Positions 1 to 9,035 are shown, counted from the stretch's first letter. The stretch is DNA of 64,000 nt from Bacillus sp. A301a_S52 (GCA_024701455.1 JABXYP010000001.1:2546001-2610000), one strand, 5' to 3'. Numbers and translations: made by a program. The notes: generated by a model from the letters alone, not told the origin.

Positions 1-810
1 ATCAATCAGCGTTTCTACTAGCTCCAGGTTCCGTTTTGAATGAGCGTCCATTGACATATATTCTTGTGGTAAATAATAGACCGCTTGTTGTAAATGGTCG
101 AGTGAACGTTTTGTCGTGCGCTGTAAATAGCGAATGAGCTGATAACACGTTTCTTTAACTTTCCCCTCTGATAGCATTTCAACTAATGGTACAGCTTCAT
201 CAACCGGTTCAGTATGATCTTCAAAAGAAAGTGTCACCTTCAATCTCACTTCAAATGTTTGCTGTTTTTCCATAGCTAAACTACTAGGAATAATGACTTC
301 CTTTGGCCTATATCCAGCCATTTCATTAAGAAGTTCCTCGAAATCATTAAGAAGTGTTACCTTAAATTCACCTGTCGTCATATCCACCGCCGCTAAGCCT
401 ATTTCTTCTCCTTCAAAAGGGGTTACCGATAGAAGATAATTGTTCTCATTATCATGGATGGCTTGTCCTTCCATCACAGTGCCCGGTGTAATAATTTGGA
501 CCACTTCGCGTTTAACCACACCTTTGGCCATTGCTGGGTCTTCTGTTTGTTCGCAAATGGCCACTTTGTAGCCTTTTTCAACCAACTGAGCTATGTAATG
601 ATCAGATGAATGATAAGGAACACCACACATAGGAATGCGATCTTCCCCTTTCCCTCTAGCTGTTAACGTGATTTCCAATTCTTTTGCAGCTTTTTTTGCA
701 TCATCATAAAACATTTCATAAAAATCGCCTAAGCGAAAAAATAAAAAGGCATCTTCGTAATCCGCCTTAATTCGTAAATATTGCTCCATCATCGGCGTTG
801 TTGCAGCCAT
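1..810 (-). CDS. mutS: DNA mismatch repair protein MutS (N-terminal part, cut by window edge)
   Basis: Translation of the minus strand from the ATG at 810 gives about 270 residues open to the window edge, beginning MAATTPMMEQYLRIKADYED. It contains GDFYEMFYDDAKKAA; the Phe-Tyr-Glu at residues 30-32 is the mismatch-reading motif of MutS domain I, which wedges into a mispaired base. The connector domain follows; the ATPase half lies outside the window. MutS recognises mismatches and recruits MutL. The start is placed by family alignment, because the upstream ribosome-binding sequence is weak. It follows cotE in transcription order, as in B. subtilis. Confidence 0.97.
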   Translation of the reverse strand, partial: MAATTPMMEQYLRIKADYEDAFLFFRLGDFYEMFYDDAKKAAKELEITLTARGKGEDRIPMCGVPYHSSDHYIAQLVEKGYKVAICEQTEDPAMAKGVVKREVVQIITPGTVMEGQAIHDNENNYLLSVTPFEGEEIGLAAVDMTTGEFKVTLLNDFEELLNEMAGYRPKEVIIPSSLAMEKQQTFEVRLKVTLSFEDHTEPVDEAVPLVEMLSEGKVKETCYQLIRYLQRTTKRSLDHLQQAVYYLPQEYMSMDAHSKRNLELVETLID

Positions 811-1065
811 CGTTATCAACCACTTTCACATCATCAAGTTTACTGCTTTTTATACGGATACATTATAACATATAGGAAGCTTTGTTTTAATGTTTCTGCT
901 AGACTCTTAAATGCCTTCTCAAAAATTCAGGACATTCAACGAACAAATCCGTGGATTCTACCCATGTAATGGTAATGACTTACCTCCAAAACCCTGAGAA
1001 CTGCCAACTAAGCTGGTTATTTCAAAAATCAACTCCGACTCTCTCCCATGTGACAATCTTTCATA
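811..1065. other. Gap between mutS and the cotE terminator
   Basis: About 250 bases upstream of mutS. No credible reading frame with a ribosome-binding site was seen. A mutS promoter should lie here, but I could not choose a convincing -35/-10 pair. Confidence 0.4.
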
Positions 1066-1105
1066 TAATAAAAGCAACACCTGCTTAAGACGGCAAGTGT
1101 TGCTG
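1066..1105 (-). terminator. Intrinsic terminator after cotE
   Basis: Arms at 1073-1084 and 1093-1104 (AGCAACACTTGC / GCAGGTGTTGCT on the transcript) pair with one mismatch around an 8-base loop. They are followed on the minus strand by a T-rich run. The site lies just downstream of the cotE stop and separates cotE from mutS. Confidence 0.85.
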
Positions 1106-1116
1106 ATTAAGAGCTG

Positions 1117-1686
1117 TTATTCTTCAATTTCTCCAGTGAGAAAATTCGGATCAAGGTCCTCGAATTCTTCATCTTCTATCGTTTTTTCCCAAAGTTCTTC
1201 GTCCCATTCATCTGATGTACCTTCTGGATTGACCTGAACAGCCATCTTTGTTTCTCCTATCACTTCTACAAGGAATTCCCTTTCCACTTGAACGTCAACA
1301 TCCCTTCCATTTGATGCAATTAAGGCTTCTAATGTATTAGGCTGCTGAATGGTCCGAGCGATTACTTCCAGATCTTCAGAAAGAATATCGCTGTCTTGCA
1401 TCACTAATGGAATGACATCGGAATAAGCCACTGTTTCTGTGGCAACATTTGTTTTAGTATTGCCAGAATAGGAATACCAAATGTTAATATCATAGTTTCC
1501 TGAAATCTCCACAGCATCTCCTTTTTTTGCTGACGTATATTTGTGGTTAATGATCCAGCAGCCTAAAATACTTGCCGGCTGATCTTCCGGTGTAATCGTA
1601 TGCTTTGTTTCGGAAAATTTACGACCTTTCCCGCAGACAGCCTTCGTTATGATCTCTCTAAACTGCACTTCTTTCTCTGACATCAA
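1117..1686 (-). CDS. cotE: Outer spore coat morphogenetic protein CotE
   Basis: The 189-residue protein has the CotE-family start (MSEKEVQFREIITKAVCGKG, after one extra Met), central beta-rich repeats and a strongly acidic tail (about 30 residues rich in Asp and Glu). CotE forms a scaffold around the forespore on which outer coat proteins assemble. Length is close to the usual 180 or so. AGGAGGG stands 7 bases before the ATG. It is a single-gene unit with its own terminator and a sigma-E-like promoter at 1756-1784, which fits mother-cell expression. Confidence 0.95.
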   Translation of the reverse strand: MMSEKEVQFREIITKAVCGKGRKFSETKHTITPEDQPASILGCWIINHKYTSAKKGDAVEISGNYDINIWYSYSGNTKTNVATETVAYSDVIPLVMQDSDILSEDLEVIARTIQQPNTLEALIASNGRDVDVQVEREFLVEVIGETKMAVQVNPEGTSDEWDEELWEKTIEDEEFEDLDPNFLTGEIEE

Positions 1687-1755
1687 TTTCCCTCCTCACA
1701 CATTAATGAACCATTTGTGTTATTGCACCACCAGTAACAAAAGCATTTCTTTCTC

Positions 1756-1784
1756 ATCGTATGCATGACAAATGTCTAATGTGC
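1756..1784 (-). promoter_or_regulatory. Sigma-E-like promoter of cotE
   Basis: On the minus strand GCACATT (1778-1784) is separated by 14 bases from CATACGAT (1756-1763). This matches the sporulation sigma-E pattern KMATATT-N13-15-CATACAHT at 6 of 7 and most -10 positions. It lies about 70 bases before the cotE start. B. subtilis cotE is known to be read by sigma-E and sigma-K. I found no clear sigma-K site here. Confidence 0.6.
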
Positions 1785-1922
1785 CACTATTATTTCCACA
1801 CGGCCGAATAAGGCCTATACTCGTATCATGAGTTCAATTATGTATATGTGCCCATTTTAAAAAACATGAGGGAATTTTAAGAAAACATTTATTAATTACT
1901 CTCCATTTGACTGAAATAACAA

Positions 1923-2077
1923 TAAAACGAACCTTCAACCATTGGGAGTTTCCGCTCTTCTTCCGCTGAATTGGTAGTGGAGTGAGTCAGGCATTAACGT
2001 CCGTTACCTCCCGCCAATAGAGTTACCTCTCCTCTCTATTTTGATCCGAGAGTTGGACAGACGCTTATCTGTAATAA
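1923..2077 (+). repeat. 155-bp structured intergenic repeat, copy A
   Basis: This copy starts AAAACGAACCTTCAA and ends ACGCTTATCTGTAATAA. It is a diverged full-length member of the dispersed family (other copies at 11055, 13394, 33820, 54043 and the array at 42574). The first hairpin is degenerate here, while the second (ACGTCCGTTACCTCCCG with its distal partner) is partly kept. It has no coding capacity. It lies between ymcA and cotE. Confidence 0.85.
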
Positions 2078-2152
2078 TGTTTCCATACAAATTTATGCGT
2101 GATATCTTGAGATATGAGAGTCACTAGAGAAGTTATAACCGAAGAAACATTA

Positions 2153-2181
2153 AAAGCCGCTTTCGAATGAAAGCGGCTTTT
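2153..2181 (-). terminator. Intrinsic terminator after ymcA
   Basis: AAGCCGCTTTC and GAAAGCGGCTT form an 11-bp stem with a very short loop and a T run on either side, so it could work in both directions. It lies 5 bases past the ymcA stop and ends the miaB-ymcA unit. Confidence 0.9.
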
Positions 2182-2185
2182 TATC

Positions 2186-2614
2186 CTACTGACAGGAATT
2201 AGATTTGAAAGGACTTTTTGTTGTCGTACCTTTCAATAGATCTCCCCCTGTAGATTCAATAATCTTAGTTGTCACTGTATTAGAAATGGCATGACTAACC
2301 ATCTGTAACAGCTGGTTTACTTCTGTTTGGGATTGCTTAAATTCTCTGACAAGAGGAATTTCATCTAGCTCATCTTGTAAAGCATCAATTTTATCTTCTA
2401 TTGCTTTCAATGCCTCTGTTTTTTGATAATGCTTCAAATTTACTGCTTCTTTTTGCAACGATTTTATTTGTGCAATAAGTTCTTGAACACGCAAATGTTC
2501 GTTAATTTGAACTTCAGCTCGCTTAAAGAAATCCACTTCTTCCGTTTCAGCGATCATTGCCGCCAACTCTCTCGCTTTTTCTGTAATGTCTTTCTTCGAA
2601 TACATTTGCCCCAT
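2186..2614 (-). CDS. ymcA: YlbF/YmcA-family competence and sporulation regulator YmcA (RicA)
   Basis: The 142-residue, mainly helical protein matches YmcA throughout (YSKKDITEKARELAAMI, EEVDFFKRAEVQINE, STGGDLLKG) and ends with the conserved Cys near the C-terminus (SNSCQ). YmcA, YlbF and YaaT form an iron-sulfur complex that, in B. subtilis, modulates the phosphorelay, biofilm formation and RNase Y-dependent mRNA processing. The ATG directly abuts the miaB stop (TAAATG), and its ribosome-binding site (AGAGGTG) lies inside the end of miaB, so the two are translationally coupled. RNase Y (rny) is encoded nearby in the same window. Confidence 0.93.
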   Translation of the reverse strand: MGQMYSKKDITEKARELAAMIAETEEVDFFKRAEVQINEHLRVQELIAQIKSLQKEAVNLKHYQKTEALKAIEDKIDALQDELDEIPLVREFKQSQTEVNQLLQMVSHAISNTVTTKIIESTGGDLLKGTTTKSPFKSNSCQ

Positions 2615-4159
2615 TTATTTCACCTCTACTATTTCTGTCACTTCACCGTTAAGGGACCATGTTTTAGCTTCAGTGATTTTAACATGAATCAGTTCACCTA
2701 TGGCTGATTTTGGGCCTTTGAAGTTAACTAATCGATTGGTACGTGTTCTTCCCATTAAAACATCGGGGTTTTTCTTACTTTCCCCTTCTACAAGTACTTC
2801 CACTATCGTACCTTCATACGCTTTATTTTTACGCGCTGACATCTCATTTACTAACGCATTTAATCGCTGAAGTCTATCTTTTTTCACTTCCATCGGGACA
2901 TTATCTACCATTTTAGCAGCTGGTGTACCTTCTCTTGGCGAGTAAATATACGTGTAAGCACTATCATAATCCATTTCTTCCATTAATGAAAGCGTATCTT
3001 GGAATTGCTCCTCTGTTTCATTCGGAAAGCCAACAATAATGTCAGTCGTGAATGAAGCATGAGGGATAGCTTTTTTAATCTTTTTTGCCAATGTCACATA
3101 ATGATCACGTGTATATTTACGTGCCATCAATTTTAAGACATCACTATTACCACTTTGAACAGGTAAATGAATGTGTTCTACTAAATTCCCGCCTTTCGCA
3201 AGTACTTCAATGAGATGATCGTCAAAATCTCGAGGGTGACTTGTCGTAAATCGCACGCGAGGAATATCAATTTTTCGTATTTCATCCATTAAGTCGCCTA
3301 ATCCATAGTCCATGTCTTCTAAGTCTTTTCCATATGCGTTGACATTTTGACCAAGTAACGTGACTTCTTTATAACCGTTTCTGGCTAAGTGACGGACTTC
3401 TTCAATAATATCTTCTGGGCGCCTGCTTCGTTCTTTACCGCGTGTATATGGAACAATACAATACGTACAAAATTTATCACAGCCGTACATGATATTAACC
3501 CAACCTTGAAACTTGCCTTTACGGGCCCGTGGCATATTTTCGATGATGTCGCCTTCTTTAGACCACACTTCTACAACCATTTCTTTATTAAAAATAGCAT
3601 TTTTAAGTAGCTCTGGTAAACGATGAATGTTATGTGTCCCAAAAATAAGATCAACGTGCTGATGCTTCTGTAAAATTTTATTAACAACAGATTCTTCTTG
3701 TGACATACAGCCACAAACACCCACGATAAGTCCAGGGTTATCCCTTTTCATTGGCTTCAAGTTACCAATCTCACCAAAAACTTTATTCTCAGCGTTTTCA
3801 CGGATCGCACAGGTATTTAATAAAATCACATCGGCATCTTCTGTTAAGGTTGTTGATTCAAAACCCATAGATAATAGGATTCCAGCCATGTTCTCTGAAT
3901 CATGTTCGTTCATCTGACACCCATATGTCCGAATAAGGAATTTTTTCCCCTTCCCAATTCCTTTCATATCTTCTGGAATATCGAAATCATAATGTACAGA
4001 AATATCTTCTTTCCCACGTTTCTTCGCCTGTTTTAAATCAGGTGGTACAAAAGTCGTTTGGAAGTATTGGGAGTAATCCTTTTCCTTAACGGATTTTTTG
4101 TCCGCAGAAGAAGTTTCCTCCATCACTTTCGTTTGCTGTTTACGTTGCTCTTCGTTCAT
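2615..4159 (-). CDS. miaB: tRNA-2-methylthio-N6-dimethylallyladenosine synthase MiaB
   Basis: The 514-residue protein carries both iron-sulfur sites of a methylthiotransferase: N-terminal Cys 81, 117 and 151 ([28 protein letters not shown]) and the radical SAM triad Cys 227, 231 and 234 ([16 protein letters not shown]). A C-terminal TRAM domain binds RNA. MiaB converts i6A37 to ms2i6A37 in tRNAs reading UNN codons. The roughly 75-residue N-terminal extension is usual in Bacillus. The ATG at 4159 has AAAGGAG 8 bases upstream. Confidence 0.97.
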   Translation of the reverse strand: MNEEQRKQQTKVMEETSSADKKSVKEKDYSQYFQTTFVPPDLKQAKKRGKEDISVHYDFDIPEDMKGIGKGKKFLIRTYGCQMNEHDSENMAGILLSMGFESTTLTEDADVILLNTCAIRENAENKVFGEIGNLKPMKRDNPGLIVGVCGCMSQEESVVNKILQKHQHVDLIFGTHNIHRLPELLKNAIFNKEMVVEVWSKEGDIIENMPRARKGKFQGWVNIMYGCDKFCTYCIVPYTRGKERSRRPEDIIEEVRHLARNGYKEVTLLGQNVNAYGKDLEDMDYGLGDLMDEIRKIDIPRVRFTTSHPRDFDDHLIEVLAKGGNLVEHIHLPVQSGNSDVLKLMARKYTRDHYVTLAKKIKKAIPHASFTTDIIVGFPNETEEQFQDTLSLMEEMDYDSAYTYIYSPREGTPAAKMVDNVPMEVKKDRLQRLNALVNEMSARKNKAYEGTIVEVLVEGESKKNPDVLMGRTRTNRLVNFKGPKSAIGELIHVKITEAKTWSLNGEVTEIVEVK

Positions 4160-4384
4160 TTATTATCCTACTCCTTTAAAGCAAGTTCTTTATGAAAAAA
4201 TTTGACATAATATTTCACTATAAGACACTCACTTTTAAAATTACCAACAACCTCTTATTATAAAGGGTGAAACTAGGTTGCACAACCCAACTACACAAAA
4301 GATCAAAACCTTAGATAACCGTTAAAGAACAACAGCTTATATGGCATTGTAGGTATAAACAATACTGACGAAGGGTGAATGAGA

Positions 4385-4425
4385 TAAAACGGACCTTCAA
4401 TCAGGACAAAAGCGTCTGTTAGCTC
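4385..4425 (+). repeat. Truncated copy H of the 155-bp repeat
   Basis: TAAAACGGACCTTCAATCAG runs directly into GACAAAAGCGTCTGTTAGCT. The left end of the repeat is joined to the segment that normally starts after the first hairpin, and the right half is missing. The junction lies at TCAATCAG, as in copy E. The rest of the 4160-4534 gap (upstream of miaB) shows nothing else except the korB terminator. Confidence 0.65.
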
Positions 4426-4441
4426 TAAAAAGGGGGGTGTC

Positions 4442-4473
4442 AAAGAAAAGGCACATGACCATTCAGTCATGTA
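4442..4473 (-). terminator. Intrinsic terminator after korB
   Basis: GTACATGAC and GTCATGTGC (4451-4473) form the stem on the minus strand, followed by CTTTTCTTT. It lies about 60 bases beyond the korB stop. Confidence 0.8.
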
Positions 4474-4534
4474 CCTAAACAAAACTACTTCATCATCCAA
4501 CACACATTAAAAATACCCCTAGTACATTGCGTTT

Positions 4535-5401
4535 TTACATAAATTCAGCTGTTAATTTATCGAAGTCTTCTTGTTTAAGAGACAGCTCTTGTGATGAGAG
4601 ACTTTTCTCCCCGAATCCTTGAACAAGGTTTTCATAGGAAGGCTGGTTTTCATTCTGATAAATTAACCCAGTGACAAGACCTTCATGCTCCATAAGCGTG
4701 TTCATCGCTGTGACACGGTTATGTGGATCATAATTCTCCACATCAGCCAATGGAGTCAGGTTCTGCTTAAACCAATCATACGTGTTTACTTTATTAAATG
4801 TGACACACGGGCTAAACACATTAATTAATGAGAAACCTTTATGAGAAATGCCTTTTTCAATAAGTGCTGTTAGTTCTTTCAAATCACTTGAAAAGCTTTG
4901 TGCCACAAAGGTAGCTCCTGCTGTTAATGCCATCTCCATCACGTTAAGGGATGATTCAATGGAACCACCAGGGGTGCTCTTAGTTTTAAATCCCATCTCA
5001 CTTCGTGGCGACGTTTGCCCTTTAGTCAAACCATATATTTGGTTATCCATAACAATATACGTAATATCAATATTTCGGCGAATGGCGTGAACTGTATGCC
5101 CCATTCCAATGGCAAAACCATCTCCATCTCCACCAGAGGCAATAACTGTTAATTCCCTATTAGCCATTTTCACACCTTGAGCGATCGGCAATGAGCGACC
5201 ATGAATCCCATGAAAGCCATATGAATTTATATAGCCAGAGATTCGACCTGAACAGCCGATTCCAGATACAACAGCCAATTCTTCTGGGACAACACCTGAG
5301 TTAGCTGCTGCCCTTTGAATAGCAGCTTGGACAGAAAAGTCTCCACATCCTGGACACCAATTAGGTTTGACATTATTTCGAAAGTCTTTAAACGTTGCCA
5401 T
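4535..5401 (-). CDS. korB: 2-oxoacid:ferredoxin oxidoreductase subunit beta
   Basis: The protein has 288 residues from the ATG at 5401, which has GGAGC 10 bases upstream; a longer frame runs further up inside korA but lacks a site. WCPGCGDF (Cys 16 and 19) and Cys 50 can bind an iron-sulfur cluster, and GDGDG from residue 91 is the thiamine diphosphate/Mg motif. With KorA it decarboxylates 2-oxoglutarate or a related 2-oxoacid to the CoA ester while reducing ferredoxin. The start lies 14 bases inside the end of korA, so the subunits are coupled. The substrate is inferred from the family only. Confidence 0.93.
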   Translation of the reverse strand: MATFKDFRNNVKPNWCPGCGDFSVQAAIQRAAANSGVVPEELAVVSGIGCSGRISGYINSYGFHGIHGRSLPIAQGVKMANRELTVIASGGDGDGFAIGMGHTVHAIRRNIDITYIVMDNQIYGLTKGQTSPRSEMGFKTKSTPGGSIESSLNVMEMALTAGATFVAQSFSSDLKELTALIEKGISHKGFSLINVFSPCVTFNKVNTYDWFKQNLTPLADVENYDPHNRVTAMNTLMEHEGLVTGLIYQNENQPSYENLVQGFGEKSLSSQELSLKQEDFDKLTAEFM

Positions 5402-7145
5402 ATGCAAACAGCTCCTTGCATTGATGATAAATTTCCGCTGGAAGAAACGGATTTCCGTCATATTTTAATATAGATTCAATACCACTTACTTCCGTATTCA
5501 TTTTTAATAATTGTGCAAGTTGAGCTGTGGCATTGTTTTCCACTACAACGACTTTTCTTGCTTTATTTATCATTCCTTGAACCTCTTCAGTTGGGAACGG
5601 ATGCAACATTCTTAACTGACCATGGTTTACTTTAAGCCCATCTTTTTCGAGACGAGGAATAATTTCCTCAATGGTTCCCCTTGTAGAGTTAACACCTATA
5701 ATCAACATATCAGCTTTGTCATGTGCTTCATTTTTAAGAACAGGATTAGGGAAATTTTTAGCAAGATGGTTTAATTTTTTCATGCGCTTATCCATCTGCG
5801 CCTTTCTATTTTCGGGGCTTTCAGAAGGCTTCCCTTGTTCATTATGTTCAACACCAGTCACATGATGTAAGCCGCCTTTCATTCCTGGAAGCACTCGCTT
5901 TGAAATTCCGTCTTCTGTGACTTCATAACGTTTAAAATAAGTGCCTTTATCAAGTTCCGGCAATACTTCGCCATTATCTAGCTTCCCACGATTGATATGA
6001 ATTTTTGAAAAGTCTAGTGGATTAACAGTTTGCTTTCCTAAAGAGAGAGCCAAATCTGTCATTAAAATAACAGGGACCTGATATTCTTCCGCAATGTTAA
6101 AGGCTTCAACAGTATCATAAAATGCTTCCTCTACACTAGAGGGCGCCATGACAACTTTAGGAATCTCGCCATGAGTGCCATAAATCATGGCAAATATATC
6201 TGATTGCTCTTGCTTCGTTGGTAAACCAGTACTCGGTCCACCACGCTGAGTATCTACAATCACGAGAGGGGTCTCCGTCATGCCGCTTAAACCAATTGCC
6301 TCCATCATGAGCGATAACCCTGGACCAGCTGAGGCTGTTAAAGAGCGAACACCGGCATAATTTGCTCCAATAGCCATCGTACAGGCTGCAATCTCATCTT
6401 CAGTCTGTATCACAGTCCCCCCGTATTCCGGTAGTTTTTTAATTAAATATTCCATAATTTCAGAGGCTGGCGTAATTGGATAAGCTGGCATGAATCGCGC
6501 TCCACCCGCTAAAGCACCTAAGGCAATAGCATCATTCCCTATCATAAACATGCGATTCATTCCATCCGCATTTTCCAATATATAGTCCCCTAAGTTCTCT
6601 GTTACCACATTCTCAAAGTAAGCCATCCCTTCTTGAATGGCTTTCATATTTTTCGCTACAACAGCTTCACCTTTTTTAGCAAAAATATGTTCTACTACTG
6701 ACTGAAAAATATCAGCCTTTAAACCAAGAAGAGAGGCAGAAGCACCTACAGCCACCATATTTTTCATAAGTGATGTTCCTAATTCAGTTGCTATCTCGGT
6801 AAATGGCACTGAGAATAAAGTAACATGAGATCCTTCAGGAACAGTAGGCGCAAATTTGCTATCGGCGATGACGACGCCTCCTTGAGATAATTCATGGTGA
6901 TTGACATCAATAGTTTCTTGGTCAAAAGCGACTAATATATCTAGATCATCAGATATGGAATTCGTTTCAAACGTGCTCACTCTGATTTTATTATTAGTAT
7001 GGCCACCCTTAATTCGAGAAGAAAAGTGTCTGTAGCCGTATAAATAATAACCTTGGCGATTTAAAGCCATTGAAAAAATTTCCCCTGTACTTTCAATTCC
7101 TTCACCCTGCTGACCGCCAACTTTCCATGAAAGTTGATTAATCAT
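5388..7145 (-). CDS. korA: 2-oxoacid:ferredoxin oxidoreductase subunit alpha (gamma-alpha fusion)
   Basis: The 585-residue protein has an N-terminal gamma domain (GGQQGEGIES, SSRIKGGHTNN; residues 1-190), then the pyruvate:ferredoxin oxidoreductase alpha domain from about residue 200 (MPAYPITPASEIMEYL) and a C-terminal transketolase-like domain. This fused layout is the usual form in Bacilli. It partners KorB immediately downstream. AGGGGTG precedes the ATG. The leader holds a cre-like site, suggesting carbon catabolite control of this tricarboxylic-acid-cycle step. Confidence 0.94.
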   Translation of the reverse strand: MINQLSWKVGGQQGEGIESTGEIFSMALNRQGYYLYGYRHFSSRIKGGHTNNKIRVSTFETNSISDDLDILVAFDQETIDVNHHELSQGGVVIADSKFAPTVPEGSHVTLFSVPFTEIATELGTSLMKNMVAVGASASLLGLKADIFQSVVEHIFAKKGEAVVAKNMKAIQEGMAYFENVVTENLGDYILENADGMNRMFMIGNDAIALGALAGGARFMPAYPITPASEIMEYLIKKLPEYGGTVIQTEDEIAACTMAIGANYAGVRSLTASAGPGLSLMMEAIGLSGMTETPLVIVDTQRGGPSTGLPTKQEQSDIFAMIYGTHGEIPKVVMAPSSVEEAFYDTVEAFNIAEEYQVPVILMTDLALSLGKQTVNPLDFSKIHINRGKLDNGEVLPELDKGTYFKRYEVTEDGISKRVLPGMKGGLHHVTGVEHNEQGKPSESPENRKAQMDKRMKKLNHLAKNFPNPVLKNEAHDKADMLIIGVNSTRGTIEEIIPRLEKDGLKVNHGQLRMLHPFPTEEVQGMINKARKVVVVENNATAQLAQLLKMNTEVSGIESILKYDGNPFLPAEIYHQCKELFAYGNV

Positions 7146-7384
7146 GTGTCCTACACCCCTTTTTGATATGACAAAGACCTCTCCATTATGTTTCCTAAAT
7201 TTGTCATCTGCCTTTTCTTCATGTGAATGTGAAAATATTCATTTACCGGATTATAATTATGTAATGCCAGTATACTAGCAAAACATTTAAAAGTGCATCC
7301 AACACCTCTACTTTCAAGGCATTCACTTCTGCCAAATTTGCTGAAATAGCTGTAAAAACGCCATTTATAAATCACAAAAATCAA

Positions 7385-7398
7385 TGAAAGCGTTTACA
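7385..7398 (-). promoter_or_regulatory. cre-like catabolite response element before korAB
   Basis: TGAAAGCGTTTACA fits the CcpA operator consensus TGNAANCGNNNNCA. A TACAAT -10-like box lies upstream on the minus strand at 7423-7428 with a poor -35, so the site would fall about 20-35 bases downstream of transcription start, a position typical of road-block repression. It lies about 240 bases before korA. The assignment rests on motif match and gene function. Confidence 0.6.
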
Positions 7399-7462
7399 AA
7401 CTATTTTTGCTTTTCTATGTATATTGTAACATAACTTTCATATTTACTTAAAGATAAACTTG

Positions 7463-7483
7463 ACATTTAGCGCATGTAAATGT
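7463..7483. promoter_or_regulatory. Inverted repeat upstream of the korA promoter region
   Basis: ACATTTA and TAAATGT form a perfect 7-bp inverted repeat with a 7-base centre, about 40 bases upstream of the TACAAT box. It is placed like an operator for an unknown regulator. No family was recognised. Confidence 0.3.
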
Positions 7484-7565
7484 TACAAACTTTACCTCTT
7501 TTCTTTAGCCCGTTAATGTAAAATGGCAATTACCTCTATAAGGAGTTTAATCCTTAGGAGAAACT

Positions 7566-7597
7566 ATACAACCTGACAGCATGCTGTCAGGTTGTAT
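7566..7597. other. Perfect 32-bp palindrome between spoVS and korA
   Basis: The two halves (ATACAACCTGACAGCA and its exact complement) meet with no loop. On the minus strand it lies about 100 bases past the spoVS stop and before korA. There is no T run on either side, so it is not a classical intrinsic terminator. It could be a dyad operator, a factor-dependent terminator or an RNA-stabilising 3' hairpin. Confidence 0.6.
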
Positions 7598-7699
7598 GAA
7601 GTCTATTTAAGTGAATACGTGGATTGATCAGTTCATTCAGATTGCTCACTTGAGGCTTTTTCTTCCCCTCTGAATTTTCTCATTTACCAATCAGTGGTC

Positions 7700-7960
7700 T
7701 TATCTCGGTTCTATAATTAGTTTAATAGCCGTTCTCTCATCTCCATCAATTTGAATATCAGTAAAGGCCGGAATACAAATAAGATCAATACCGCTTGGTG
7801 CCACAAATCCCCTCGCGATTGCCACTGCTTTAATTGATTGATTTAATGCACCAGCTCCTATTGCCTGGATTTCTGCAGATCCTCTTTCGCGAATCACTCC
7901 TGCTAATGCACCAGCTACAGAATTTGGGTTGGATTTTGCTGAAACTTTTAATACTTCCAT
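7700..7960 (-). CDS. spoVS: Stage V sporulation protein S
   Basis: The 86-residue protein matches SpoVS almost throughout (MEVLKVSAKSNPNSVAGALA, GAGALNQSIKAVAIARGFVAP), an Alba-like fold family. SpoVS influences the switch to sporulation and cell separation, probably as a nucleic-acid-binding regulator. AAGGAGG stands 7 bases before the ATG. It follows rny and ymdB as in B. subtilis. The 280-base gap upstream (7961-8240) is very AT-rich, and I could not pick a sigma-H promoter there. Confidence 0.97.
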   Translation of the reverse strand: MEVLKVSAKSNPNSVAGALAGVIRERGSAEIQAIGAGALNQSIKAVAIARGFVAPSGIDLICIPAFTDIQIDGDERTAIKLIIEPR

Positions 7961-8240
7961 TTTGGTACCTCCTTAGGATTGTGAATTAAAAAGTGGAATG
8001 CTCAACCATCAAGTCAATAATGCGGTATTTCCCATTATTTAACCCGTTTTAAAGAGAAAAGTTTAGAGCGTTGAATTAACTATATAGAACAATACCTCTT
8101 TTTGTATATATTCAAAACGTATAAATATATACTTTTTTTAAGAATTAGGAAAAATCCCTAGACGAATATATGTCATTTTATCCTAAATCAGATCGATTTG
8201 TGCATGTCTTAAATCAGTTCAACATCGTCCTATCTGTCTA

Positions 8241-9035
8241 TTAGTCAAACAGTGGATGTTCCTCACTAATATGAATCCTCTTAATGGCGATCGCCTTCCC
8301 TGAATGATCATCCACATTTATAAAGACTCCATTACATTGTTCCCTTCCATTAGCCACTTCAAACCTTGCAGGTAAATTTGTTAAAAACCTTTGGATGATA
8401 ATATCTTTGTCCATTCCAAGGATACCGTCATAAGGACCTGTCATCCCTACATCAGTAATATATGCTGTACCTTGTGGTAAAATGCGTTCATCTGCTGTTT
8501 GTACATGAGTATGTGTGCCAACAACAGCTGAAACACGTCCGTCTAAATACCATCCCATAGCTAATTTTTCACTTGTTGCTTCAGCATGAAAATCTACAAA
8601 AATGAAAGGTGTTTCTTTTTTAATAGCTATTATAAGTTCATCTAACGTTTTAAAAGGACAGTCAATCGGTGGCAAGAAAGTCCGCCCTTGCGCATTAATA
8701 ACCGCTATCTTTCGCTTTCCAACCTTATAAATTACGTACCCTTTCCCCGGGTTCCCTTGTGGAAAGTTAACAGGACGAATGAGGTTAGGGGCATTTTCTA
8801 TAAATTCAAAGATCTCTTTTTTATCCCATGTGTGATTTCCCATCGTGATGACGTCTGCACCTGTCTCAGAGATTTCATGATAGACTTTGCTTGTAAGACC
8901 TTTACCTCCAGCAGCATTTTCACCATTAACAATCGTTATATCAGGCATGAATTTCGCTTTCAATTTCGGTAAATAGACTTTTAAAGCATCACGTCCTAGC
9001 GAACCAACCACATCGCCAATAAATAAAATTTTCAT
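8241..9035 (-). CDS. ymdB: Metallophosphoesterase YmdB (cyclic-nucleotide phosphodiesterase)
   Basis: The 264-residue protein keeps all residues that bind the two metals in this family: Asp8, Glu39, Asn40, Asn67, His68, His150, His175 and His177 (IGDVVGS, NGENAAGGKG, GNHTWD, VDFHAEATSEK, GTHTHVQTAD). The B. subtilis protein hydrolyses 2',3'-cyclic nucleotides and affects biofilm versus motility choice. AAAAGGAGA precedes the ATG. It lies between rny and spoVS, the usual arrangement. Confidence 0.96.
   Translation of the reverse strand: MKILFIGDVVGSLGRDALKVYLPKLKAKFMPDITIVNGENAAGGKGLTSKVYHEISETGADVITMGNHTWDKKEIFEFIENAPNLIRPVNFPQGNPGKGYVIYKVGKRKIAVINAQGRTFLPPIDCPFKTLDELIIAIKKETPFIFVDFHAEATSEKLAMGWYLDGRVSAVVGTHTHVQTADERILPQGTAYITDVGMTGPYDGILGMDKDIIIQRFLTNLPARFEVANGREQCNGVFINVDDHSGKAIAIKRIHISEEHPLFD

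Noticed and set aside
4303..4503. 66-codon minus-strand frame downstream of korB
   Set aside because: It has no ribosome-binding site and spans the korB terminator and a repeat fragment.
7151..7384. 77-codon minus-strand frame before korA
   Set aside because: No ribosome-binding site, no recognisable family, and it lies in the korA leader downstream of the cre-like site.
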